DNA from: Autumnicola edwardsiae
Lineage (GTDB): Bacteria; Bacteroidota; Bacteroidia; Flavobacteriales; Flavobacteriaceae
DNA: 36,118 nt
Direction: 5' to 3'
NCBI RefSeq assembly: GCF_031846505.1
Contig: NZ_JAVRHP010000031.1
Coordinates: 1 to 36,118, forward strand
Every line of letters starts with the position of its first letter. Within the stretch, counting starts at the first letter, position 1. Made by a program: the position numbers and the translations under genes. Below the pieces are notes generated by a model. The model did no database searches and had not been told where the DNA came from. It saw only the letters and a program-made list of their open reading frames with translations. Of this stretch, positions 26,234 to 33,099 are shown piece by piece.

Positions 26234-26307
26234 TGATCCTAGAAGGTTATGAAACTTATAGGTCTGATAAAGTAAACTTTAAAAAGGAGTGCGATTAAAA
26301 AACTATA

Positions 26308-26335
26308 CCTACAAGATCAAAAAAGAACTTGCAGG
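26308..26335 (+). repeat. REP-like hairpin (copy C1)
   Basis: CCTACAAG (26308-26315) is mirrored by CTTGCAGG (26328-26335) with the same A/C mismatch as copies A and D. Thirteen bases further on, copy C2 lies in opposite orientation, giving a BIME-like pair upstream of the RAYT gene. Confidence 0.65.
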
Positions 26336-26347
26336 AGAAACGAATTT

Positions 26348-26374
26348 CCTGCAAGGTTTTTAAAACCTTGTAGG
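26348..26374 (-). repeat. REP-like hairpin (copy C2), inverted relative to C1
   Basis: CCTGCAAGGTTTT and AAAACCTTGTAGG pair with one mismatch. Read on the minus strand it shows the same CCTA.../...GCAGG asymmetry as copies A, C1 and D. It lies 24 bases before the RAYT start. Confidence 0.7.
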
Positions 26375-26397
26375 TCTGAAAAAGTGCCAAAGTGTAA

Positions 26398-26949
26398 ATG
26401 AAATTAGAAAATTTAGAAAAAGATTATTACTATCACATTTATAATAGAGGAATAAATGCTGATATTATCTTTGCAAGCGATGCGAACAAAATCTATTTTC
26501 TAAAACTCTATAAAAAATATCTTGCTGAAAAAGTTTCTACTTTTGCTTATTGCCTGCTAAGTAACCATTTCCATGTCTTAATCAGAGTTGAAAAAGAACC
26601 CAAAGAAGTTATTCAGGCTTTTTCGAATTTGTTTAATGCTTACGCCAAAGCCTTTAATAAACAGCAAGAGAGAACAGGAAGTTTGTTTGAAAAGCATTTT
26701 AAGAGAATTAGGTTGCACAATGAAGAGTATTTAAAAAAGCTGGTTATTTATATTCATCTTAATCCTCAACTTCATCTTAGTGAGAATTTTGAAAGATTTC
26801 GTTTTTCATCTTATCAGACTATTATTTCAAAAAAAGAGACCTCACTAAATAAAAAAAAAGTAATTGCTTTATTTGATGATCTACAAAATTTTGAATACAC
26901 ACATAGACACAGAAGTTTAGAGTTAGAAGAAAAATTTAAATTGGAATAA
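26398..26949 (+). CDS. REP-associated tyrosine transposase (RAYT, Y1/IS200-like)
   Basis: This 183-residue single-strand transposase of the TnpA_REP branch carries the HUH motif HFH (His57, His59 in LLSNHFHVLIRV). Tyrosines near VIYIHLNP (Tyr118 a candidate) would supply the nucleophile. The opening YYHIYNRGIN and GSLFEKHFKRI are typical of the family. It is framed by REP-like hairpins at 26308-26374 and 26957-26988, as expected for a RAYT that maintains and spreads REPs rather than moving as an insertion sequence. It sits between hemD and hemE on the same strand, so it is probably co-transcribed. The reading frame is intact. Confidence 0.88.
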   Translation: MKLENLEKDYYYHIYNRGINADIIFASDANKIYFLKLYKKYLAEKVSTFAYCLLSNHFHVLIRVEKEPKEVIQAFSNLFNAYAKAFNKQQERTGSLFEKHFKRIRLHNEEYLKKLVIYIHLNPQLHLSENFERFRFSSYQTIISKKETSLNKKKVIALFDDLQNFEYTHRHRSLELEEKFKLE

Positions 26950-26956
26950 TAAATTA

Positions 26957-26988
26957 GACCTACAAGGTCAAAAAAAGACCTTGCAGGT
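26957..26988 (+). repeat. REP-like hairpin (copy D)
   Basis: GACCTACAAGGTC (26957-26969) is mirrored by GACCTTGCAGGT (26977-26988) around a 7-base A loop, with the same single A/C mismatch. It begins 7 bases after the RAYT stop. Confidence 0.75.
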
Positions 26989-27034
26989 ATAACCAGAAGT
27001 AATTCCGCGAAAATGGAATTAAAAAGAAGGAATT

Positions 27035-27050
27035 AAACCTCGTGAGGTTT
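27035..27050. repeat. Short palindrome of the AAACCT family (copy E)
   Basis: AAACCTCGTGAGGTTT is a 7-bp perfect stem around GT, 15 bases before the hemE start. It resembles half of the repeat at 13543-13575. It could form a hairpin in the hemE leader. Confidence 0.5.
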
Positions 27051-27065
27051 AAAACAACATACAAC

Positions 27066-28091
27066 ATGATCAAAAACGATTTATTACTAAAAGCATTAAG
27101 AGGTGAAACTGTAGAACGGCCACCGGTTTGGATGATGCGCCAGGCAGGAAGGTATTTGCCAGACTTTATGAAATTGAAAGAAAAGTACGACTTCTTTACA
27201 CGTTGCCGCACTCCCGAACTTGCCACCGAAATTACCGTAATGCCCATCAGGCAGGTTGGTCCCGATGCCGCCATCCTGTTTAGCGACATTCTTGTGATTC
27301 CGCAGGCGATGAATATTGAGGTGGAAATGAAGCCGGGAGTTGGGCCCTGGCTGCCCAATCCTGTGAGAACTACCAAAGGTGTAAACCAGGTTAATGTTCC
27401 CGATGTTCAGGAAGAACTTCAATACGTTTTTGACGCCATAAAAATGACTAAACAGGAACTTAATGATGAAGTGCCATTAATTGGTTTCGCCGGTTCGCCG
27501 TGGACGATTTTGTGTTATACAGTACAGGGTCAGGGATCCAAAAACTTTGATCTTGCCAAGAAATTCTGTTTCACAAATCCTGAAGCAGCTCATATCCTAC
27601 TACAAAAAATTACAGATACCACCATTGCTTATTTAAAAGCTAAAATTGCGGCCGGCGTGGACGCTGTCCAGCTTTTTGATTCCTGGGGCGGTATGCTTTC
27701 TCCTGTAGATTATCAAACTTTTTCCTGGCAATATATGCAGCAGATTATTGATGCTTTAAAAAATGAAGTTCCCGTAATCGCTTATGGAAAAGGCTGCTGG
27801 TTTGCTTTAAAGGAAATGTCTGAATCTGGTGCTGCGGCGCTGGGAGTAGATTGGACCTGTACTGCCCGGAACGCACGTTATTTGAGTGGAGGGAAAATTA
27901 CGCTTCAGGGGAATTTTGATCCTGCAAGACTTTATTCACTACCTTCAGAAATTAAAAAAATGGTGAACCAGATGATTAATGAGTTTGGAAAAGATGCTTA
28001 CATCGCCAATCTGGGCCACGGAATTTTACCCGATATTCCGGTAGAAAACGCAAGGGCATTCGTAGATGCTGTTAAGGAATATAGAGGTTAA
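27066..28091 (+). CDS. hemE: Uroporphyrinogen decarboxylase
   Basis: This 341-residue cytosolic enzyme converts uroporphyrinogen III to coproporphyrinogen III. The signature RQAGRYLP is at residues 25-32, and the second signature region ILFSDILVIPQAMN follows. Other conserved parts are FAGSPWTILCY, FDSWGG and NLGHGILPD. The ATG at 27066 was chosen: a GTG at 27042 would add eight residues but lies in the palindrome and is not conserved in type. The DUF6973-like gene follows after 3 bases. Confidence 0.96.
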   Translation: MIKNDLLLKALRGETVERPPVWMMRQAGRYLPDFMKLKEKYDFFTRCRTPELATEITVMPIRQVGPDAAILFSDILVIPQAMNIEVEMKPGVGPWLPNPVRTTKGVNQVNVPDVQEELQYVFDAIKMTKQELNDEVPLIGFAGSPWTILCYTVQGQGSKNFDLAKKFCFTNPEAAHILLQKITDTTIAYLKAKIAAGVDAVQLFDSWGGMLSPVDYQTFSWQYMQQIIDALKNEVPVIAYGKGCWFALKEMSESGAAALGVDWTCTARNARYLSGGKITLQGNFDPARLYSLPSEIKKMVNQMINEFGKDAYIANLGHGILPDIPVENARAFVDAVKEYRG

Positions 28092-28094
28092 AAA

Positions 28095-28592
28095 ATGGCA
28101 ATTTCGGCAAGGCTTCGGAAAATGGATTTCCGGGAAGTTTGGCTGCTGGTCAGATTGTCTGTTTCCAATCCCCGATTTGCCTTTGCCACTTACAAAGCCA
28201 CAAAAGAGACCTTAAAAACCTGCAATGGCCTTTTTGGAGATCGACATCATAAGAACGGAAAGGCCAATGCGTTCAGACACGCTCTCTGGAACTACCTGAT
28301 AAGCGAAAATTGCTATAAAATTTCCGGTTCTTCTGAAAAAAGCAGGTTTTGGAGTAAAAAAGTGACCGATTTGCATGAAAAACTCTCTCCTAACGAAGAG
28401 CTGGAGAGGGAAATGGATCTCCATAATAATGAAGTAGGGCGAAAATTATTCAAAAAATATGCAGGCTCAAAAATGGCAATTATCGACCTTCTGAAGGGAA
28501 TGATGGATACGGCAAGACAAATTGAAAAACCTGAAGAACTACAGAAAGCAAAAAATAAATTAGTTTTTATAGAAATTACCATTAAGAAATGA
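28095..28592 (+). CDS. DUF6973-like protein of unknown function in the heme operon
   Basis: This 165-residue protein has no known function. The pattern NAFRHALWNYLIS (58-70) and MDLHNNEVGR (107-116), with an intervening HE pair (94-95), matches the DUF6973 group, whose His, Glu and Asn residues suggest a metal or hydrolase-like site. No signal peptide or membrane helix is evident. It lies 3 bases after hemE and before hemF, so it is co-transcribed with heme genes. A 20-base copy of a dispersed motif falls inside it (28467-28486), encoding KMAIIDL. Confidence 0.65.
   Translation: MAISARLRKMDFREVWLLVRLSVSNPRFAFATYKATKETLKTCNGLFGDRHHKNGKANAFRHALWNYLISENCYKISGSSEKSRFWSKKVTDLHEKLSPNEELEREMDLHNNEVGRKLFKKYAGSKMAIIDLLKGMMDTARQIEKPEELQKAKNKLVFIEITIKK
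28468..28490 (+). repeat. Dispersed CAATTATCGACCTT motif, copy 5 (inside a CDS)
   Basis: This is the only copy inside a gene. Bases 28467-28486 equal 7192-7211 exactly. It is in frame and encodes part of the DUF6973-like protein's C-terminal region. Confidence 0.5.
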
Positions 28593-28598
28593 CATCTG

Positions 28599-28620
28599 AT
28601 GTCGAGCAAAGTCGAGACAT
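28599..28620. repeat. GTCGAG-containing palindromic repeat
   Basis: ATGTC (28599-28603) and GACAT (28616-28620) enclose two GTCGAG units. GTCGAG...GTCGAGAC palindromes are widely scattered in Flavobacteriia intergenic DNA (family knowledge from memory). It lies between the DUF6973-like gene and hemF. Confidence 0.45.
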
Positions 28621-28646
28621 TTTTGACACAGACATAGAAATTAATT

Positions 28647-29552
28647 ATGAAGGAGAAGTTTTATAAATACATAGAAAATCTACAGGATACTATTACTTGC
28701 AAACTCGAGGAGATCGATGGAAAAGCTAAATTTCAGGAGGACCTTTGGGAACGTGCTGAAGGTGGCGGCGGAAGAACACGGGTGATAGAAAACGGAGCTG
28801 TTTTTGAAAAAGGTGGCGTAAACATTTCTGCAGTTCACGGCCCTCTTGCTCCGGCCATGCAAAAATATTTTAAAGTTGGAGAAGTTGATTTTTTTGCCTG
28901 CGGACTTAGTCTCGTGCTACATCCAAAAAATCCTATGGTGCCTACTGTTCACGCCAACTGGCGTTATTTTGAAATGTATGACAAAGAAGGAAATACCATT
29001 GACCAATGGTTTGGTGGCGGCCAGGATCTGACTCCGTATTACCTTTTTGAAGAAGACGCAGTGCATTTTCATCAGGTTTGTAAAAATGCCTGCGACAAAA
29101 CTAATCCTGAATTTTATCCGGAATACAAGAAAAAGTGCGATGAATATTTCTGGAATTCCCATCGCGATGAAGCCCGCGGAATTGGCGGATTATTCTTTGA
29201 CTACTGTAAAGCTTCCGAAGAAATGAGTATTGAAGACTGGTATAGTTTTGTAACCGAAGTTGGTGATAGTTTTCTTCAGGCTTATGTTCCTATAGTGGAA
29301 AAAAGGAAGAATTTATCTTATTCTGAAGAACAACGAACCTGGCAGGAAATAAGAAGAGGCCGGTATGTGGAATTTAACCTGGTACACGACAAAGGCACAC
29401 TTTTCGGGTTAAAAACGAACGGCAGGATAGAGAGTATTTTAATGAGCCTGCCACCGCATGTACAGTGGGTTTACGACCATCATCCCGAGCCGGGAAGCGA
29501 AGAAGAGAAATTGCTTGAAGTATTGAGGAAACCTGTAAAAAATTGGGTGTAG
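28647..29552 (+). CDS. hemF: Oxygen-dependent coproporphyrinogen III oxidase
   Basis: This 301-residue enzyme oxidatively decarboxylates coproporphyrinogen III to protoporphyrinogen IX using O2. Conserved segments include GGGGRTRVIENGAVFEKGGVN (39-59 in part), HPKNPMVPTVHANWRYFE (92-109), WFGGGQDLTPYYLFEED and RRGRYVEFNLVHDKGT. The presence of hemF, with no hemN in the window, fits aerobic growth. The ATG is preceded by a repeat-containing 54-base gap. Confidence 0.96.
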   Translation: MKEKFYKYIENLQDTITCKLEEIDGKAKFQEDLWERAEGGGGRTRVIENGAVFEKGGVNISAVHGPLAPAMQKYFKVGEVDFFACGLSLVLHPKNPMVPTVHANWRYFEMYDKEGNTIDQWFGGGQDLTPYYLFEEDAVHFHQVCKNACDKTNPEFYPEYKKKCDEYFWNSHRDEARGIGGLFFDYCKASEEMSIEDWYSFVTEVGDSFLQAYVPIVEKRKNLSYSEEQRTWQEIRRGRYVEFNLVHDKGTLFGLKTNGRIESILMSLPPHVQWVYDHHPEPGSEEEKLLEVLRKPVKNWV

Positions 29553-29557
29553 CGAAA

Positions 29558-29645
29558 AGAGACGTTAGACGGTAGAGAGTCTATCGTTCTTAATGAATAA
29601 TATAGCTTTAAGCCTACCGCTTAACGCTTAAAGCTTTAAAACTTA
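29558..29645. repeat. Low-complexity and hairpin region between hemF and hemB
   Basis: AGCTTTAAGC (29604-29613) and GCTTAAAGCT (29626-29635) are perfect 10-base inverted repeats around a 12-base loop. Before them are GACGTTAGACGG-type repeats. It may attenuate the operon or be a degenerate repeat of the kind often found near four-helix-bundle genes. Confidence 0.45.
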
Positions 29646-29657
29646 GAATATAAAACC

Positions 29658-30641
29658 ATGCTAATACGAAATCGAAGATTAAGAACGGGAGAAGCAATAA
29701 GAAGCTTGGTTCGTGAAACTGCAATTACACCGAATGATTTTCTTGTTCCGCTTTTTGTGGTGGAAGGAAAAAATGTAAAGGAAGAAATAGCTTCTATGCC
29801 TAATTATTACCGGTACAGCCTGGATTTACTGGAAAAAGAAGTAAAGGAACTTTGGAACCTTGGATTGAAATCTGTTCTGCTTTTTGTAAAAGTTCCGGAA
29901 AAATTGAAGGACAATGCAGGTACCGAAGCTTTAAATCCAGACGGACTCATGCAACGTGCTGTAAAAACTGTGAAAAACGCAGTACCGGAAATGCTGGTGA
30001 TGACCGATGTTGCGCTGGATCCATACTCTTCTTTTGGACACGATGGGATTGTTGCCGATGGTAAAATCCTAAACGATGATTCTGCCGCTGTTTTAGCCGA
30101 AATGTCTTTATCTCACGCCAAAGCAGGAGCAGATTTTGTCGCTCCCAGCGATATGATGGATGGACGAATTTTTGAGATGCGAAGTTTGTTGGAAGACGAA
30201 GGTTTCCATGACACCGGAATTATGAGCTACAGTGCAAAATTTGCTTCTGCTTTTTACGGGCCGTTTCGTGACGCGTTAGATTCAGCTCCTGTGGATGCAA
30301 AAGATATTCCGAAGGATAAAAAAACCTATCAGATGGATCCCGCCAACCGCGACGAGGCTATTAAAGAAACTTTGATGGACATCCAGGAAGGGGCCGATAT
30401 TGTAATGGTAAAACCCGGACTTTGTTACCTGGATATTGTACGTGATATCAAAAATGCTGTAAATGTTCCCGTTGCCGTGTACCAGGTGAGCGGCGAATAT
30501 GCCATGATAAAAGCTGCCGCAGAAAGGGGTTGGTTGGAGCACGATGCTGTGGTTCTGGAACAGCTCACAGCAATAAAACGTGCCGGGGCAACTTTAATCG
30601 CCAGTTATTTTGCCAAAGATGCTGTAAAGTTGATATACTGA
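29658..30641 (+). CDS. hemB: Delta-aminolevulinic acid dehydratase (porphobilinogen synthase)
   Basis: This 327-residue enzyme condenses two ALA into porphobilinogen. Both Schiff-base lysines are present: Lys194 in SYSAKFASAFYGPFRDA and Lys252 in VMVKPGLCYLDIV. The metal loop reads TDVALDPYSSFGHDG (116-130), so the three Zn-binding cysteines of the animal-type enzyme are replaced by Ala/Asp. This is the Mg2+-type site. It is the last gene of the heme operon and is followed by a strong terminator. Confidence 0.96.
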   Translation: MLIRNRRLRTGEAIRSLVRETAITPNDFLVPLFVVEGKNVKEEIASMPNYYRYSLDLLEKEVKELWNLGLKSVLLFVKVPEKLKDNAGTEALNPDGLMQRAVKTVKNAVPEMLVMTDVALDPYSSFGHDGIVADGKILNDDSAAVLAEMSLSHAKAGADFVAPSDMMDGRIFEMRSLLEDEGFHDTGIMSYSAKFASAFYGPFRDALDSAPVDAKDIPKDKKTYQMDPANRDEAIKETLMDIQEGADIVMVKPGLCYLDIVRDIKNAVNVPVAVYQVSGEYAMIKAAAERGWLEHDAVVLEQLTAIKRAGATLIASYFAKDAVKLIY

Positions 30642-30660
30642 TCAAAACTTCTAAGAACGT

Positions 30661-30698
30661 AAAAAAGACCCTGCTTAATAAAAAAAGGGTCTTTTTTT
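30661..30698 (+). terminator. Rho-independent terminator after hemB
   Basis: AAAAAAGACCC and GGGTCTTTTTTT form a stem with a T-rich tail, starting 20 bases after the hemB stop. It ends the heme operon. Confidence 0.85.
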
Positions 30699-30810
30699 AT
30701 TTCCATTTTTCTTTAACACCTGTTGCTATTAGAATTGAGTAAAAACAGTAACAAAGAATAATTAAAGTTAAATTTTGATAACGAATCCTCTTTCTGCGTA
30801 GATTTGAGTC

Positions 30811-31170
30811 GTGAAATTCAACATGTTAAATAGCGCAATTTCTTTTTTGCTGATCCTGCTTTACAGTAGTTTCAGCACTCCGGCTATTGCAAATACTTCA
30901 GCTCCAGAAGAGGTTGATTTGAATTTCGGAAGTAGCGAAAACCTTCAGAAAGATTACGGTAAAGGTTTACTATACTTCCAGGAGTTTTCTGCTGAAATTA
31001 TTTCTGAAGTTACCCGTGATTCTCCTGTGGATTTGGGCTTGTTTTCGAAATCCAGATCATTCAGGTTTTCGTCCTTCAAAAATTCCGAAGAATATAAATC
31101 CTGGATCTACCTTCAGGATATTAAAAGTTTACTCAAGCATCAAATCTTTCCATTTCACGTTTTTTGGTAA
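30811..31170 (+). CDS. Uncharacterised secreted small protein
   Basis: This protein is up to 119 residues, with an N-terminal signal peptide (cleavage plausible after the AIA in TPAIANTS). The mature part is short, with aromatic and basic character at the end (IFPFHVFW). I do not recognise a family. The start may be GTG at 30811 or ATG at 30823; the ATG still gives a good signal peptide. It lies alone behind the hemB terminator. A large nested inverted repeat (31175-31238) follows its stop within 5 bases. Confidence 0.55.
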   Translation: MKFNMLNSAISFLLILLYSSFSTPAIANTSAPEEVDLNFGSSENLQKDYGKGLLYFQEFSAEIISEVTRDSPVDLGLFSKSRSFRFSSFKNSEEYKSWIYLQDIKSLLKHQIFPFHVFW

Positions 31171-31174
31171 TGAC

Positions 31175-31238
31175 TGAATGAATTAAAGTTGCCTATCGTT
31201 TTTTTACCGAAGGCAAAGTCAGTTATAAAATTCATTCA
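31175..31238. terminator. Nested long hairpin after the secreted-protein gene
   Basis: Outer arms TGAATGAATT (31175-31184) and AATTCATTCA (31229-31238) are perfect inverted repeats; inside, TTGCCT (31190-31195) pairs with AGGCAA (31211-31216). A second hairpin, AAGGCAATCAG / CTGATGCCTT, lies at 31301-31326. This may be a terminator or a structured RNA leader for the next gene. Confidence 0.45.
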
Positions 31239-31348
31239 TAAATCCTGAATTATTTCAAAGTAATATTCCATTAAAAAAGGAAAGCCTGAAACTAATTCAG
31301 AAGGCAATCAGCTTTTCTGATGCCTTAACAATCATTAAAAACAAAAAA

Positions 31349-31834
31349 ATGGATACAGCATCAATAACAATTGGCAGCATTCTGCTACTCCTTTTTATAG
31401 CTCCGGTTCTTTATGTAATCTGGAAACAATCTTTGCAAGATAAAAAGCTGTTGAAAAAACTAATCGAAGAAGGAGCTCGTTATAATCTAAAATTTGATCA
31501 TACCGAAGTTTCAAACTCACTCCTGCTGGGACTGGATTCCGGCAATAAAAAACTTTTGGCTATAGAACCAGATAACGATAAAACCACTCTTGTTGATCTT
31601 GTAAAAATAAGTGATAGCAAAATTTTAAAGAAGGTGACCCCAAACCCATCAAGCTTTAAAGATCGCGAAAAGATTATGCAGGTAAGTATTGAACTTATGG
31701 AAAATAAAAGAGGGGAAAAGGTTTCTCAAATCCTATTTTATGACGAGGACGCCAGGGACGGTACAGATGTGGGCACTCGTCTTACATCTGCACTTAAATG
31801 GGAAAAGCTTATAAAAGCTAATCTTTCTATATAA
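31349..31834 (+). CDS. Uncharacterised single-pass membrane protein
   Basis: This 161-residue protein has one N-terminal membrane helix (about 6-25), a basic linker (KQSLQDKKLLKKLIEEG) and a soluble domain of predicted alternating strands and helices. No recognised family or motif. It is a stand-alone unit between the structured 31175-31326 region and a strong hairpin terminator at 31855. The ATG at 31349 is the only start giving the helix. Confidence 0.6.
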   Translation: MDTASITIGSILLLLFIAPVLYVIWKQSLQDKKLLKKLIEEGARYNLKFDHTEVSNSLLLGLDSGNKKLLAIEPDNDKTTLVDLVKISDSKILKKVTPNPSSFKDREKIMQVSIELMENKRGEKVSQILFYDEDARDGTDVGTRLTSALKWEKLIKANLSI

Positions 31835-31854
31835 GATATTCTGTTATTAGAGAC

Positions 31855-31888
31855 AAAGGCTGTTAACTCACAGGAGTTAACAGCCTTT
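31855..31888 (+). terminator. Perfect 15-bp hairpin terminator
   Basis: AAAGGCTGTTAACTC (31855-31869) is fully complementary to GAGTTAACAGCCTTT (31874-31888) around ACAG. It is followed by AGTTTTAG. It starts 21 bases after the stop at 31834. Confidence 0.8.
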
Positions 31889-31971
31889 AGTTTTAGCGGT
31901 TTTAGGATTTCTTTATTCTATGTTCTGCTAAGAAATATTAACTTAGTTTTTTAAAAACATTCGCAAAACCA

Positions 31972-33099
31972 ATGGGATTACTTATTCTTTATGCTGTTCT
32001 TTCAATTTTCTTCTCTTTTCTGTGTTCTCTGTTGGAATCGGTTCTATTAAGCATTACACCCACCTATATAAGAGTTAAAACCAAGGAAGGTAAGGCTTAT
32101 GCCAAAACCCTTCAGAATTTTAAAAAGAATATAGATCAGCCTTTAATTGCCATTCTTACGGTTAATACGATTGCTCATACAGTGGGGGCGATTTTGGTTG
32201 GAGTGCAGGCCGAAAAAGCATTTGGTGACGGTGGAAATGCCGTGGGAATTGTTTCTGCAGTTATGACAATGGCGATTTTAATCATTTCAGAAATTATTCC
32301 GAAGACGATTGGAGCGACCTATTGGCAATCTCTGGGCAACTTTACTGCCAAGACTTTAAAAGTGATGATTTTTCCACTTCGTTATACCGGGATTTTATGG
32401 TTAATGATGCTCTTTACCAAATTAATAGGAAAATCGGCACATGTGAGTACGATGAGTCCTGAAGAATTTATAGCAATTACCGATGCTGCCGAAGAAGAAG
32501 GTATGCTGAAGGAAAGCGAAACCACCGTAATTAAAAATTTGCTGGTTTTTAAATCTGTTGAAGCCAAAGATGTAATGACACCTTTTTCTGTAGCAGTTAC
32601 TGAAGATGAAAACACTACAATTGCAGAATTTCATCGTAATCATAAAAACCTCAGATTCTCAAGAATTCCCATTTATAAAGATAAAGCGAATAATATCACC
32701 GGGTTTATCCTGAAGGATGAAGTACTGGAAGAAATGATTGAAGAGCGGGGCGATGAACCTTTAAGTAGCTTAAAACGCGACATTTCTGTGACCAACGCCA
32801 GCACCCCCATACCCGAACTCTTTGAAATCTATGTGCAGCAAAGGACCCACATGTCTATAGTGGTAGATGAATATGGAAATACGGTAGGACTGGTAACAAT
32901 GGAGGATATTATCGAAACCCTTTTGGGGCTGGAAATAATGGATGAAAGTGATAATATTGAAGATATGCAGTTGCTTGCAAGGCAAAACTGGGAACGACGG
33001 GCAAAAAAGCTCGGGCTTATACAACGTAAGGACAATGAAGACACTGTTAAAGAGGGAAACAGCCCATCTGAAGACTCCGCTGGGGATAATAAAGATTAG
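31972..33099 (+). CDS. CNNM-domain (DUF21) protein with CBS pair
   Basis: This 375-residue inner-membrane protein has a CNNM/DUF21 domain with three to four helices (about 1-180, with LLESVLLSITPTYIRV and IISEIIPKTIGATYW) and a paired CBS domain (about 195-315, ending HMSIVVDEYGNTVGLVTMEDIIETLLG). The C-terminal tail is short and acidic and lacks the CorC_HlyC domain of full CorC proteins. Members are linked to Mg2+ or other divalent metal export. The 3' end overlaps the alkyltransferase gene by 65 bases. Confidence 0.9.
   Translation: MGLLILYAVLSIFFSFLCSLLESVLLSITPTYIRVKTKEGKAYAKTLQNFKKNIDQPLIAILTVNTIAHTVGAILVGVQAEKAFGDGGNAVGIVSAVMTMAILIISEIIPKTIGATYWQSLGNFTAKTLKVMIFPLRYTGILWLMMLFTKLIGKSAHVSTMSPEEFIAITDAAEEEGMLKESETTVIKNLLVFKSVEAKDVMTPFSVAVTEDENTTIAEFHRNHKNLRFSRIPIYKDKANNITGFILKDEVLEEMIEERGDEPLSSLKRDISVTNASTPIPELFEIYVQQRTHMSIVVDEYGNTVGLVTMEDIIETLLGLEIMDESDNIEDMQLLARQNWERRAKKLGLIQRKDNEDTVKEGNSPSEDSAGDNKD

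Noticed and set aside
26308..27050. CRISPR array
   Set aside because: The repeats near the RAYT are inverted hairpins with unequal spacing, not direct repeats with regular spacers, and no cas genes are present.
27042..27065. GTG start for hemE eight codons upstream
   Set aside because: It lies in a palindrome and adds residues outside the family; the ATG at 27066 gives the usual N-terminus.
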